Shown: positions 9,369 to 19,498, numbered from the stretch's first letter. The stretch: DNA of 64,000 nt from Dendrolimus kikuchii (GCA_019925095.2 CM034390.1:1661501-1725500), one strand, 5' to 3'. A program made the numbers and translations. Notes: generated from the letters alone by a model not told the origin.

Positions 9369-10213
9369 TAATAAAACTACGTTTTAACGGTTTTAAGCGC
9401 GGTACTTTACTTGATTTTTGTTATACCGACGTTTCGGCCACTTTTCAGTGGCCGTGATCACGGAAGACAAAGATGTCAAGTGTCAATGAGTATTGTCAAA
9501 GTTTTATTTAGCCTACCGTCAACTTGCTCATTTTAATTATTTAATTTGGTTTATGGTTATTATTTACTGTATGGAAGCCTGATCTAATTTATCACCGTTG
9601 CTCAACATGTTATGGCTTGAAGAGAAGAAGCGGCGCAAGAAACTCTTCAGCAAACATGCCTAGCTCTAATATTTTATATAATACTAGCGGCCCCGGCAAA
9701 CGTTGTCCTGCTCTGAAAAAATAAAAATCTAGGACCCGATCCCAGCGCCACCTACGGGTTCCAATTGTGGATTTAAACCATGGGAACCCACTCAAACACA
9801 CAAAAACAAAATCACCAAAATCGGTCCAGGTGATTAGGAGGATTCTAGAACCCGATCTCAGCGCCGCCTACCGGTTCCAACGGGATAAAAAGTATCCTAT
9901 GTCCGTCTCCTGGTTCTAAGCTACCTCCCCACCAATTTTCATGCAAATCGGTACAGATGTTCTTGTGTTATAAATAGTGTAACTAACACGATTTTTTTTA
10001 TATACTATAGATTAAAATGGGTGCGAGAAAAATAATAAAAAATTATCAATCAGATTGGTTTGTGTTCCGGTGCACGCAGAAAGAGTTTACAGTGTCTTGA
10101 GGTCTGGCAGTTGGTTTTTGCTGGGTTTGGGTCTTGATAGTATGGCCGAAACGTCGCAATATCAAAAATCAAATAAATTACCGCGCTTAAAACCCGTTAA
10201 AACGTAGTTTTAT
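9369..10213. mobile_element. TIR-T element, split by a Helitron
   Basis: Left end AATAAAACTACGTTTTAACG and right end CGTTAAAACGTAGTTTTATT form long inverted repeats that continue to TTTCGGCC / GGCCGAAACG (about 70 bp per arm, with small differences). The arms include CCGACGTTTCGGCCAC. The core has AGAAGCGGCGCAAGAAACTC. Without the Helitron at 9684-10011 the element is about 520 bp. It has no transposase. Six related copies or fragments occur in the window. Transposon class unknown. Confidence 0.7.
9684..10011 (-). mobile_element. Helitron inserted in TIR-T, boundaries confirmed
   Basis: On the minus strand it begins TCTATAGTATATAAAA and ends with CTAG after a GCCGGGGCCG-type hairpin. It sits in the TIR-T core between ATAATA and TTAAAATGGG. 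The TIR-T copy at 40264 shows the same site unoccupied (reverse complement near 40531-40560), so the insertion lies exactly between A and T with no duplication. It shares the GGTAGGTGGCGCT block with other copies. Confidence 0.85.
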
Positions 10214-10222
10214 TATGTATAC

Positions 10223-10612
10223 TACATACATACATACATAACTTCACGCCAGTTCCCTTGCGGAGTAGGCACGAGCAACAGAGTGCCATTCAGGCTTATT
10301 CTTACACACCTCAGTTGCTTCTTTGACATTCATACCTTTGTCATGCACGCTCGTCTGTTTTTAAGGCTCCTGACATTACCTTCTGCTATTACACGATCAA
10401 TTTGATCATGGAAGGTGTGTCGTGGCCGTCCACGACTTCTGCATCCATCCACTTTTGCATTGTATATCTGTTAGTCATTCTTTCATCATACATTCTTTCC
10501 ACATGCCCGAACCACCGGAGCATTCCTTTCCTTACCTTCACCCCGACACTTCTCTTTCAGACCAACTCTCTTTCTTACTTCGGTATTACGAACGCGGTCC
10601 GCGAGCGTCATT
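10223..10612 (-). mobile_element. RTE-like LINE 3' fragment
   Basis: The (ACAT)n tail at 10223-10240 is followed by the inverted LINE end with the hallmark RKGMLRWFGHV block, though a one-base insertion (GACACTTCTC) and small deletions break the frame. The 5' junction at ~10612 is followed by ATTATGTAGTA, close to ATTATGTATACTA before the tail, a probable target duplication. Confidence 0.8.
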
Positions 10613-10615
10613 ATG

Positions 10616-10957
10616 TAGTAGCGAAAATGTAAGAATAGAACAGAATAGAATAATTTATTGTTAAACTGTGTACATAGAGGTGATATAAATATAATGAAGA
10701 AGCAACAGTTGGACCAATGAGTGTGCAAACATTTGTTACTTACATAATCTCAATTAACAATTATGAATGAATGAATGAATGAATGAATATGCTTTATTAT
10801 ATTTTAAAGCTATAGTTAACAGAAATAACATTTTACAATAGGAATAATAAGAACAGAGGTATTGCATTATTCTCACTACCAAATCAGTATCTTATAAATA
10901 TATACATACATGATATAATATACATACATAAATAAAAATACATTATAAATATACTAA
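10616..10957. other. LINE 3' UTR-like sequence with (GAAT)n
   Basis: Contains (GAAT)6 at 10764-10788 followed by ATGCTTTATTATATTTT. Inverted, this looks like a LINE tail ending in a tetranucleotide run, as at 41726. No coding remains. Confidence 0.35.
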
Positions 10958-11208
10958 TCTTATACTAATATATAAAGCTGAAGAGTTTGTTTGTTTGAAC
11001 GCGCTAATCTCAGGAACTACTGGTTGGATTTGAAAAATTCTTTCAATGTTAGATAGCCCATTTATCGAGAAAGGCTATAGGCTATATATCATCACGCTAA
11101 CACCAATAGGAGCGGAGCACCAATGAAGAATGTTTCAAAATCGGGGGTCTTTTTTAACTTAATTTTTTTTAACTATTCCACTCGAACGAAGTCGCGGGTA
11201 GAAGCTAG
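10958..11208 (+). mobile_element. Complete Helitron, HeA family
   Basis: Begins TCTTATACTAATATATAAAG and ends GAAGCTAG, flanked by A before and T after. The terminal block has the hairpin-forming GAACGAAGTCGCGGG. The interior CCTATATATCATCACGC.. and GGAGCGGAGCACCAATGAAG are the family core. Non-autonomous, 251 bp. Confidence 0.9.
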
Positions 11209-11392
11209 TAAGATATATGTAAATAAAATATTATATATTATATTGAGCTATTTGAGCTATAATAATCCTATACAAATCTTTTAAAAATAGGCAGTGATTT
11301 GGATAGCTTGATAGTAACAGGCAGCGCGTTCCAAAGACGAACTGTTTGGACCGTGAAGGGTTTGCCATAAAATAAATAAATAATAAAATAAT
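11209..11392. other. Spacer carrying the source of a filler sequence
   Basis: Holds the 32-bp stretch 11273-11304 (ends GGCAGTGATTTGGAT) that reappears at 11783-11814 inside an RTE insertion. Similar to known insect LINE 3' sequence but not assigned. Confidence 0.5.
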
Positions 11393-11621
11393 CGGCAGAC
11401 AAACACACATATGGTATATCCCCAAATTAAGCAAGTTACGCTTGTGTTATGGGTAATATACAACGGACTACTCTGGGGCCGATCCCAGACACCCAGACCA
11501 TAGTAAATAACGGATAAAATACGTTTCCGAAATTTACTATACCAGGAATCGAACCCGGGACCTCTGCGTTGCAATGAGGTACGCCGGCAAAGGCTTAGCC
11601 CGCTCAACCACAGAGGCCGTC
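11393..11621 (-). repeat. SINE-A, complete
   Basis: tRNA-derived SINE on the minus strand. Box A-like TGGTTGAGCGG and an intact box B (GGTTCGATTCC) mark the RNA polymerase III promoter. The body ends GGTCTGGGTGTCTGGGATCG .. GTGTGTTTGTCTGCCGATT, then an (ATT)n-like tail. Noncoding. Needs a partner LINE, not identified. Confidence 0.9.
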
Positions 11622-11782
11622 AATCATAAAATAATAATAAATAAAAAAAGCTAGTTGTATGCAGAGGAGCAAAACTCCTCTGCATACATAGTAATGAATT
11701 TTCCGAGGGTCTGAGAGACTTTAATTAATTTTTTTGTCATTATGTCATAGGTCACATAATTATTACAATTTCCTTAATTTTA
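11622..11782. other. AT-rich spacer
   Basis: Contains GAGGAGCAAAACTCCTC (11663-11679), a short perfect hairpin. Nothing else recognised. Confidence 0.4.
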
Positions 11783-12180
11783 CAAGTCTTTCAAAAATAG
11801 GCAGTGATTTGGATCGCTCGCGGACCACGTTCGTAATACCGAAGTAAGAAAGAGAGTTGGTCTGAAAGAGAGTGTCGGGGTGAAGGTAAGGAAAGGAATG
11901 CTCCGGTGGTTCGGGCATGTGGAAAGAATGACTAAACAGATATACAATGCAAAAGTGGATGGATGCAGAAGTCGTGGAAGGCCACGACACACCTTCCATG
12001 ATCAAATTGAACGTGTACTAGCGGAGGGTGATGTCAGGAGCCTTAAGAACAGACGAGTGTGCATGACAAGAGTTATGAATGTCAAAGAAGCAAGTGAGGT
12101 GTGTAAGAATGGGCCTAAATGGCGCTCTGTTGTTCGTGCCTACCCCGCGAGGGAACTGGCGTGAAGTTATGTATGTATGT
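11783..12180 (+). mobile_element. RTE-like LINE fragment with 5' filler and 11-bp TSD
   Basis: CCTTAATTTTA occurs at 11772-11782 and 12181-12191 as target duplication. The insert starts with 32 non-LINE bases (11783-11814) that match 11273-11304 at 30 of 32 positions. LINE sequence then runs from CGCTCGCGGACC to the (ATGT)n tail. The frame from about 11880 holds VRKGMLRWFGHVERMTKQIY and ends PARELA stop. Copies of this subtype lack the four residues HDER. Confidence 0.85.
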
Positions 12181-12901
12181 CCTTAATTTTATCCGTGTTC
12201 GACATAATGTCTACGGAACCCTAATGAAAAGACCATGTTGACCAATATTCGATTTATTTTTATGTCTGTGTCTTTTGTCGCCATTCGGATAGCGTGGGCA
12301 GATAAATATATAATTTGAAACCACTTGTAGACTTGAGGCCTAACTAATAAATACGATATTTCGAACATGGCGTATCTCGTGCGCCTTAACCAATAATTTA
12401 TTATGCGACAGATATCGTATTGAAATAAAATACTATTGGAAAAGACAATAAAAAACTATTGTTTGATTTAATTATTTGATCGCTAAATTATGCGATTGTA
12501 TATATATATATATATTTGTGGATTAGGTTGTGCTGCGAAATTATCTACACGGATGCGTATTCAAGAAGACTTTATTGGTGTTGCCACATATATATTACAA
12601 ATTTCATGACCTGTTTGTGTTACCAGGTTAACAAACCCAATTTGCGCAACCTCTAGTGTTGCCACTTACATATTGGTATTATGCCATCACATCTTGTCGT
12701 GGACAACTATCGATATCCTACAACCTCATTTTATAGTAATTTTACACATTTTTAGAAAACAAAACTGCACAACACTACGTCCCGTTTCAGTTCCCGCCAA
12801 AAACTCCGACATTATTATCGGGAGTAATAGAATACAGACTTGTCCTAAGTAAAATCTGTCAATTTATATCTTCAGACATGCATTTGAAGAGTGTGCTATG
12901 A
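12181..12901. other. Unrecognised AT-rich sequence
   Basis: Includes (TA)9 near 12500. No repeat family, terminal repeat or protein motif recognised. Confidence 0.4.
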
Positions 12902-13212
12902 TTTTTTTTTTATTGCAGGAGATCAGCAGATAGGCAGACGGCCCACTCGATGGAAAGCGGTTACCATCGCCTATGGACATTTGCAACACCAAAGGTGCTA
13001 CAAATGCGCCGCTGCTCTCTTAAGAGAGACTGGAACCTGGTCACTAATGCTGGAACACAACTCAAGGTTGTTATGGCGACATACTTTAGACCAGGGTTGG
13101 TAGCCATCCAGTCGGGCAAATGCCCTACCACCTGGCTGTGGGTTGTTAAGTCGCCTCTTACGACAGGCCGCCCGGCCGGAGGAAATTGTATTCTTTCTCC
13201 GTTCCTGCACGA
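12902..13212 (-). repeat. SINE-B, full length
   Basis: Inverted A-tail at 12902, 5' end at CCTGCACGA (13212). Well conserved. One substitution lies in the GCCGG block near 13178. Confidence 0.85.
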
Positions 13213-13560
13213 ATAAAAATGATATTATAGTTGTGATGTAAGGCTCTTGAATAAATATAACTTCGATCTTAAACTGACTTTTTATTTTCACTTTAGTCGT
13301 ACAAAATGTCCTCGTCTTAACTGAATTTAAAAACCCGCGTCTTTTTTACATTTTTGAATTCCCACCAATGAGAGCGAGTTTTATACACATCTCTCATTGG
13401 TTAGTCGTATCCTTACGTCCTGGCTAACATAGGCATATAGGCATTGAATAACAATAACAAAAGTAGATCATTATGTAATTGAGAAATGAAATTTAATTAA
13501 ATGAATAAGAAAATTGAAATAGATATTTATTTATGTAATTTATTTTATCATTATAAATTA
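13213..13560. other. AT-rich spacer before the Helitron
   Basis: Contains two copies of an ATGAGAG / CTCTCATTGG pair near 13366 and 13390, a small inverted repeat. Otherwise unrecognised. Confidence 0.4.
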
Positions 13561-14637
13561 CTAGAGTTTACCCCGCGGCTGCGCCGCGGGTTAACCTCTG
13601 GTTCTTGCTTCTTGTTTAAAGAGCAGGCGTTAATACAGGTTACAATGTACACCATTTTTATGTTAGTGCCATTTGCCCCCGAAAAATTCACTTCATTTTA
13701 TATCGCAAACTCGATGCTTGATATATTCTCATGCCGATCTCTTGGCATGAGTATATATGTCCATTTTCGGCATTAAAACTACATTTAAACAAAATTAAAA
13801 TAAAAACGATCCAGTATTCCCAGTGTTTTCCGAAAACTTAACAGAAAGACATATCGAGTTACTAAAGGGGCAAAAGGGCAAAAGGGCAAAAGGGCAAAAG
13901 GGCAAAAGGGCAAAAGTGCAAAAGGGCAAAAGGGCAAAAGGGCAAAAGGGCAAAAGTGCAAAAGGGCAAAAGGGCAAAATGGCAAAAAGCCAAAATGGCA
14001 AAATGGCAAAATGGCAAAATGGCAAAAGGACAAAAGGGCAAAAGGGCAAAATGGCAAAAGGGCAAAATGGCAAAAGGGCAAAAGGGCAAAATGGTAAAAG
14101 GGCAAAAAAGCAAAAGGGCAAAAGGGCAAAAGGGCAAAAGGGCAAACGGGCAAAAGGGTAAAAGGGCAAAAGGACAAAAGGCCAAAAGGGCAAAAGGGCA
14201 AAAGGGCAAAATGGCAAAAGGGCAAAAGGGCAAAATGGCAAAAGGGCAAAAGAGCAAAAGGGCAAACGGGCCCAAGGGCAAAAGGGACAAAATAACCAAA
14301 ATGATGAAAATGGCAAATCACAAAACCAACCAAAGCCTGTCCCACTTTTGGGATAATCTTTACATAAATCTATCCCAAAATATATCCCATAATCCGGGAT
14401 GAAAAATATCCCATGTCCACCCTCGGTATTCAAATTACATATGTACCGAGTATCAGCCAAATCGGTCCAAAAGTCTTTCCGTAAAAGGATAACAAACAGA
14501 GTGACAAATATCTTTTTCTCCCGGAAACTATCCCATTTTCCGGGATAAAAAGTATCCTATGTTCATTCTCGGCATCGAAAATATATATATACTGAGTTTC
14601 AGCCAAATCGGTCCAGTAGTTTTTACGTGAAAACGGA

Positions 14638-14670
<33 letters not shown>

Positions 14671-14701
14671 GTTACTTTCGCATTTATAATATTAATAGGG
14701 A
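13561..14701 (-). mobile_element. Complete non-autonomous Helitron carrying a minisatellite
   Basis: On the minus strand the element begins TCCCTATTAATATTATAAAT, then GCGAAAGTAACTCTGTCTG and a (TCTG)n run, the classic start of a lepidopteran Helitron family. It ends with CTAG at 13561-13564. About 8 bases inside the end is a perfect hairpin, CCCGCGGC..GCCGCGGG, the expected rolling-circle terminator. The host bases are A before and T after, with no duplication. The body has two copies of a GGGATAAAAAGTATCC / AATCGGTCCA block and the 8-bp array at 13866-14290. There is no Rep/helicase frame, so it depends on an autonomous relative. Confidence 0.9.
13866..14290. repeat. 8-bp minisatellite (GGGCAAAA)n in the Helitron
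   Basis: About 53 units of GGGCAAAA with variants TGGCAAAA, GTGCAAAA, GGACAAAA and GGGCAAAC. Since 8 is not a multiple of 3, every frame cycles through the same 8-residue word (K-G-Q-K-G-K-R-A on plus, L-L-P-F-C-P-F-A on minus), so both strands stay open for more than 140 codons. These frames are artefacts of the unit having no stop in any phase. Confidence 0.95.
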
Positions 14702-15100
14702 TGATTATACATGAATGGTAAACATAGCGTAGATCAAAAGAATGTTGTTGCTATGTTTTTCATAAGGCAGCACTTGTCAAACGTCAAAAGCCAAATGCCA
14801 AAAGATTGACCTTGAACTCGACCTACTTTTGTTTATGAATGAGAATTAGATTAAAATACAAGTTTTATATTTATTACGAAAGTTTCTAATAGAAATAAAA
14901 TTAAATCTAAGAAATTTATAAGCAGATAATTGAGTCGGAAAACCGAGCGTGTGGTAACCAGGATCGTGGTATATTTTAAGCAAATATAATATAAAACTAT
15001 CTACAACTAAACGTGGTAAGTGCATCCAGTACACATAAGGCCCGGTTCACACGGGATTGTACTCCACGTTTTCTTGCAGTATACGTCTTAACGAATAAAT
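14702..15100. other. Unrecognised AT-rich sequence
   Basis: No element ends or motifs. The bases after 15035 (GGCCCGGTTCACACGGG) resemble the end segments of some insect DNA transposons, but no partner inverted repeat was found. Confidence 0.35.
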
Positions 15101-15102
15101 AG

Positions 15103-15489
15103 TACATACATACATACATAACTTCACGCCAGTTCCCTTGCGGGGTAGGCACGAACAACAGAGTGCCATTTAGGCTTATTCTTACACACTTCACTTGCCT
15201 CTTTGACATTCATAACTCTTGTCATGCAAGCTCGTTTGTTCTTAAGGCTCCTGACATCACCTTCTGCTAGTACACGATCAATTTGATCATGGAAGGTGTG
15301 TCGTGGCCTTCCACGACTTCTGCATCCATCCACTTTTGCATTGTATATCTGTTTAGTCATTATTTCATCATGCATTCTTTCCACATGCCCGAACCACCGG
15401 AGCATTCCTTTCCTAACCTTCACCCCGACACTCTCTTTCAGACCAACTCTCTTTCTTACTTCGGTATTACGAACGCGGTCCGCGAGCGA
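15103..15489 (-). mobile_element. RTE-like LINE 3' fragment
   Basis: (ACAT)n tail at 15103, then the inverted LINE end up to GAACGCGGTCCGCGAGCG. The frame of 99 codons from RKGMLRWFGHVERMHDEIM to PARELA is intact. It abuts another LINE fragment at 15490. Confidence 0.85.
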
Positions 15490-15625
15490 AGAAGGTGAAG
15501 GATGTGTGTGAAGGATGACATGATGATATGCGGTGTGACAGAAGAGGTATGTCAGAATAGAAGAGTGTGGAAGAAAAAGACATATTGTGCCGACCCCAAG
15601 TAATTGGGATATGGTGAAAGAAAAA
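15490..15625 (+). pseudogene. Second RTE-like lineage, C-terminal fragment
   Basis: The plus strand reads VKDDMMICGVTEEVCQNRRV, then WKKKTYCADPK and a stop, followed by an A-rich tail. The ending W(K)KKT..ADPK is the known end of another RTE-like LINE group. The copy is joined directly to the opposite-strand RTE fragment. Confidence 0.6.
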
Positions 15626-15626
15626 A

Positions 15627-16225
15627 AAATTTTTTTTTAAATTTTCTCTACCTTTTTACTCTCTCTCCACACTATGTTACATAATAAGCGTTCCATAACA
15701 CACACAAAGAGTACGACACAGCCATTATATGCAATAATGAATACAACAAATTACGCATCCATCTGCGTTTCAATCTTTAATGGAATTCTATTCCCTTTGT
15801 TGGCGCTTTTCGCTCATTATATACTCCAAAATGGCCGAACGGGCTGCGCGTGCGCCTTATAAGGGGGAGGTAACAAGACGTATTGTTGGGGTCAGGACTA
15901 TTTTTGGTTGCCTCATTGGAACGGTTAAAGGTTCTTCGAGATTATTTGAATGTGTTATCAAATTAGCTTTGAATTCAGTAACCGTACTGTTGGTTATGGT
16001 GCAATAAGGTTGTCTAAGGTGCAGCTTCAGTTACGCTGAGTGAAGTTTGGTGTAGGTACGTCTACGGCTTAGATGGAGAGGTATGGATACGGGACCATGG
16101 GTACTTCCGTTAACTTCAGACACCTGGCAGGGCACGTCAAACGGAATCATGATTGCTATGGCCCTGACGCAGCTCTTCTGCAATTGGGGTGATACCTCGG
16201 TCTTTTTATGATTAGGAAACATCTA
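15627..16225. other. Possible LINE-derived spacer
   Basis: Poly(A)/poly(T) run at 15621-15640. Between 16030 and 16200 the minus strand reads SCVRAIAIMIPFDVPCQV, which looks like repeat-derived coding, but I cannot name the family. Confidence 0.3.
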
Positions 16226-16454
16226 CTACATCAACTTTGTCGTGGAAGGCCACGACACACCTTCCATGATCAAATTGATCGTGTACTAGCAGAAGGTGAT
16301 GTCAGGAGCCTTAAGAACAGACGAGCTTGCATGACAAGAGTTATGAATGTCAAAGAAGCAAGTGAGGTGTGCAAGAATAAGTCTAAATGGCGCTTTGATG
16401 TTCGTGCCTACCCCGCAAGGGAACTGGCGTGAAGTTATGTATGTATGTATGTAT
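16226..16454 (+). mobile_element. RTE-like LINE 3' fragment with TSD and filler
   Basis: GAAACATCTA is present at 16216-16225 and 16455-16464. About 13 bases (CTACATCAACTTT) precede the first LINE bases GTCGTGGAAGG, a second case of 5' filler. Confidence 0.8.
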
Positions 16455-16484
16455 GAAACATCTATGTTTATCTATATTAACTAT

Positions 16485-16783
16485 TTGTGCAGGAATGGAG
16501 AAAGAATACAATTTCCTGCGGTCTGTCGTAAGAGACAACAAAACAATCCACAGCCAGGTGGTAGGGCACTTGCCCGTCGTGATGCTTACCACCCGTAGTC
16601 TAATAACGTATGCTGTCATAAGAATCTTGAGTTGTGTTCTGGCATTGATGGCCAGGTTCCAGTCTCCCTTTAGAGAGCAGCTGCGCTTTGTAGCTCCTTT
16701 GTTGCAAATTTTCTTAGGCGATGGTAACTTCTTTCAATTAGGTGTGCTGTCTGCCGGACTGCTGAATTTATGCAATAAAAAAA
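16485..16783 (+). repeat. SINE-B, diverged
   Basis: Runs from TTTGTGCAGGAATGGAG to GCAATAAAAAAAG. Several small deletions and many substitutions. It is followed after about 13 bases by another copy in the same orientation. Confidence 0.8.
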
Positions 16784-16796
16784 GAATATTTCAGGG

Positions 16797-17089
16797 TCTG
16801 TGCAGGAACGGAGAAAGAATACTAATTCCGGCTACCGGGAGGCCTGCCGTAACAGGCATCAAAATAAAGCCCAGTTAAGAAGTCGGGCCTTTGCTCATCC
16901 AATAACTACCACCTCTAGTCTAAAGTATGCCGTCATAATAACCTTAAGTTGTGTACCGGCATTAGTGGCCAGGTTCCAGTCTCCCTTAAGAGAGCAGCAG
17001 TGCATTTGTAGCACCTTTGGTGTTGCAAATGTCCATAGGCGATGGAAACCGCTTTCCAGTCAGTCTGTCTGTTGTACTCCAGTAATAAT
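16797..17089 (+). repeat. SINE-B, diverged, in tandem with previous
   Basis: Runs from TCTGTGCAGGAACGG to GTTGTACTCCAGTAATAA. The middle has AAAATAAAGCCCAGTTAAG where others have the CCACAGCCAGG segment. Confidence 0.8.
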
Positions 17090-17290
17090 TCCATCCACTG
17101 TCCGATGAAAGCCTTCTCCATCTTATGCTATATTTTTGGTTCTTTAGCTTCCTGTATCCATAGATTTCCTGCTAATTTTTGAATGTCGTCATTGAACCTT
17201 CGAAGAGACCAACCGCATCGCCGTTTGCTGTACCCGAGGAAACGAGTGTAGAACTCGTTCGTCTTATCTTCCGCTCTTTGTTTTCGTAAT
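17090..17290 (-). pseudogene. Third RTE-like lineage, C-terminal fragment
   Basis: The minus strand reads TRFLGYSKRRCGWSLRRF, then NDDIQKLAGNLWIQEAKEPK, and MEKAFIGQWME at the end. This is the pattern RxRGRP..RW.DDI.K.AG..W...A..R..W..L.EAF.QQW known from RTE-like LINE ends. It is 5'-truncated with an internal stop (ATA TAG near 17133). Confidence 0.6.
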
Positions 17291-17800
17291 GTAGCATGCC
17301 TGTGGTGTGGATTACTTGAGTTTCACTATTATTCTTAAAGCATTAAAGATTTTGACCTTTCTGCGTATTTAATCACTGTTTATTTTGTCTGTCAGTCTGA
17401 TACCAAACATTTCTCCTTGTTGCTCTTTGGATGATATTTTTTTTCTCTATGCTAATCCTCATGTTTATATCCTTCATTCACATCATTCTCAATATCTAAA
17501 AGGAGATCTAATTCTTCAGAAACATTTTTACTTTTAAAATTAATTGCCCAACTGATGCACAGTTTATAACTAGAGAACTGTTCAAGAAGATGCTTTATGG
17601 AGAGGTTTATGTGCTTAGTCAGTCAATGGTCATTACGGACTGTAAAGTCGTCGGAGGCATTAATTAATGCAAATTGATCATCACACCTTTTACTACTTAT
17701 CCTGGCTTGCAATTTAGTTTCATTACTTGACATTCACTAGCCATTATCGTTTATTTTAATGATCACTATTACTTTGATGTGCAGTTTTAGATTGTTTTAT
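17291..17800. other. Unrecognised AT-rich sequence
   Basis: No repeat ends or motifs seen. Could be host intergenic DNA. Confidence 0.35.
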
Positions 17801-18030
17801 ATTTTATTGCAGAAGTTCAGCAGACAGGCAGATGGCCCACTTGATGGAAAGCGGTTACCATCGCCTATGGAGATTTGCAACACCAGAGGCGCTACAAATG
17901 CGCTGCTGCTCTTTCAAGGGAGACTGGAACCTGGTTACTAATGCCGCAACACAACTCAAGGTTGTTATGGCGACATACTTTAGACCAGGGGTGGTAGCCA
18001 TCCAGTCGGGCAAATACCCTACCACCTGGC
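17801..18030 (-). repeat. SINE-B, truncated at GCCAGGTGG
   Basis: Homology stops exactly at CCACCTGGC (18030). The same stop point is seen at 29355, 31116 and 55439. Confidence 0.85.
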
Positions 18031-18170
18031 AATAATAAGAATAAAGTATTTTGAACATAAAAACGTTATATAAAAGAGTTGCACTGAGATTATATACATG
18101 TTAGGAAGTTGCAATTATTTGATTTGGGAAAAGTCGGAAAGGGACCTGAATGAAGAGAGGATGAATGTAA

Positions 18171-18345
18171 CCTGATGGGAAGTGGAATACATATTTGCAA
18201 CACTAAAAGTGCTACCATTGTGCTGCCGGCCTCGAAGGGATAAGTGGTACTTGGCCGCTGATGTTGGAAGACAACTCAGGGTTATTATGCCCTACCACCT
18301 CGTTTTGAGTTTTTTGTTGCCTCTTATGAGAATTATTATTCTTGA
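18171..18345 (-). repeat. SINE-B relative, strongly diverged
   Basis: Recognisable blocks are CCTGATGGGAAGTGG, TTTGCAACACTAAAAGTGCT, GTTGGAAGACAACTCAGGGT and GCCCTACCACCT. It represents an older subfamily. Confidence 0.6.
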
Positions 18346-18641
18346 TGAATGTCATTTGGCTACGATACCCTATTTTTTAGTGCGTATTTCGGTTTTGAAA
18401 AGAATTATCTACCCCAAGAAAAAAACAAACTATACTTAACTAATGCAATTGTAAATCAGGCTTAATAATTACGAAGCGATAACAGATCATTTGTTATATT
18501 GACAGCTTGTTAAGTTTATTGTTATCTCAATTTTGTCGTCGTTTGTTTTATAAATGGCGTCAACAATTATGGCTATTGTTCTAAATACTGTAAACTATTA
18601 TGTGGTCATGCGGCTTTGAGTAAAATTTGGATTCATTTAAA
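18346..18641. other. AT-rich spacer
   Basis: Nothing recognised. Confidence 0.4.
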
Positions 18642-18755
18642 GTCAGAAATGTTTTTTTCGGAAAGTCAGAAATGATTTTTTCGGAAAGTCAGAAATGATT
18701 TTTTCGGAAAGTCAGAAATGATTTTTTCGGAAAGTCAGAAATTATTTTTCGGGAT
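18642..18755. repeat. 23-bp tandem repeat, about five units
   Basis: Unit GTCAGAAATGATTTTTTCGG plus AAA, repeated with the last unit degenerate (GTCAGAAATTATTTTTCGGG). Confidence 0.9.
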
Positions 18756-18814
18756 AAAAGTACCTACCATATGAGAATTATGATGAAGTTTAGTAATATA
18801 CCATAATATTAATA

Positions 18815-19110
18815 AGCTTTTTTAAAAAGGTTTTTAAATACAAGCTTTTGAGATCCTGGATATCATGTAGCAGTAGAGTGCTAGCCAAGACAAGTAAAAC
18901 GAGCGCAAAGATGACGGGTCTATCTTGTTTAGTACAGGAGTTCCTATGGCCACCTTTCGACTCCATCATCAGATCAGCTTCATGGTGATTGCGTCATTAT
19001 TTCATTGTCATGCGATATACATATGCGTGCAAAATTTCAGCTCAATCGGAAACCGGGAAGTTGGTCAAATTTAACTTGCAAGATTCCCCGAACCTACATC
19101 CATTGCAAGT
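18815..19110. repeat. Interspersed repeat R18
   Basis: The stretch from TTTTTAAATACAAGCTTTTG through GTGCTAGCCAAGACAAGTAA to GCTCAATCGGAAACCGGGAA is found again at 48160-48410 and 62040-62190. The phrase 'gtgcaaaatttcagctcaatcgg' is Helitron-like, but no CTAG end was found. Confidence 0.7.
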
Positions 19111-19129
19111 TAAATAAAAGCTTATAAGA

Positions 19130-19255
19130 AATGCTGACGGTGTGGGAAAACATCGTAATTAAAACTGCACATCGGTTACCGATGTGAGAAACCTGCCAAT
19201 CTGCCTTAGGCAAGCGTAGCAGATATACAGATATACCATCAGTTCCCCTCAAAAT
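19130..19255 (+). repeat. SINE-C body fragment, diverged
   Basis: GGGAAAACATCGTAATTAAA .. CTGCACATCGGTTACCGATG .. CCTGCCAATCTGCC corresponds to the non-tRNA body of the SINE at 19605. The tRNA head is missing. Confidence 0.6.
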
Positions 19256-19498
19256 GAGGAGCTACGAGCCCATCAGTGATACGTGATATTTATGGGTTGG
19301 TATTATTAAAAGTAATTTGAATGCTAGTTCCTTTAAGCAGCTATCTCGCTCGCGCATTACCACAATTATGAAAATATAAAGACTGAAATTACTTACGACA
19401 AATTTGTATTGAATCTCAACAATATCAACGACATACGAAGGTTTCAAAAAAATATATTTTTGACTCAAACAGGATTTCATTCATAAAAATATAATATA

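Noticed and set aside
13795..14460. Frames of 145-221 codons on both strands, resembling a Lys-rich or a Phe/Pro/Leu-rich protein
   Set aside because: They arise from an 8-bp tandem unit with no stop in any phase. All phases of both strands are open and give cyclic 8-residue words.
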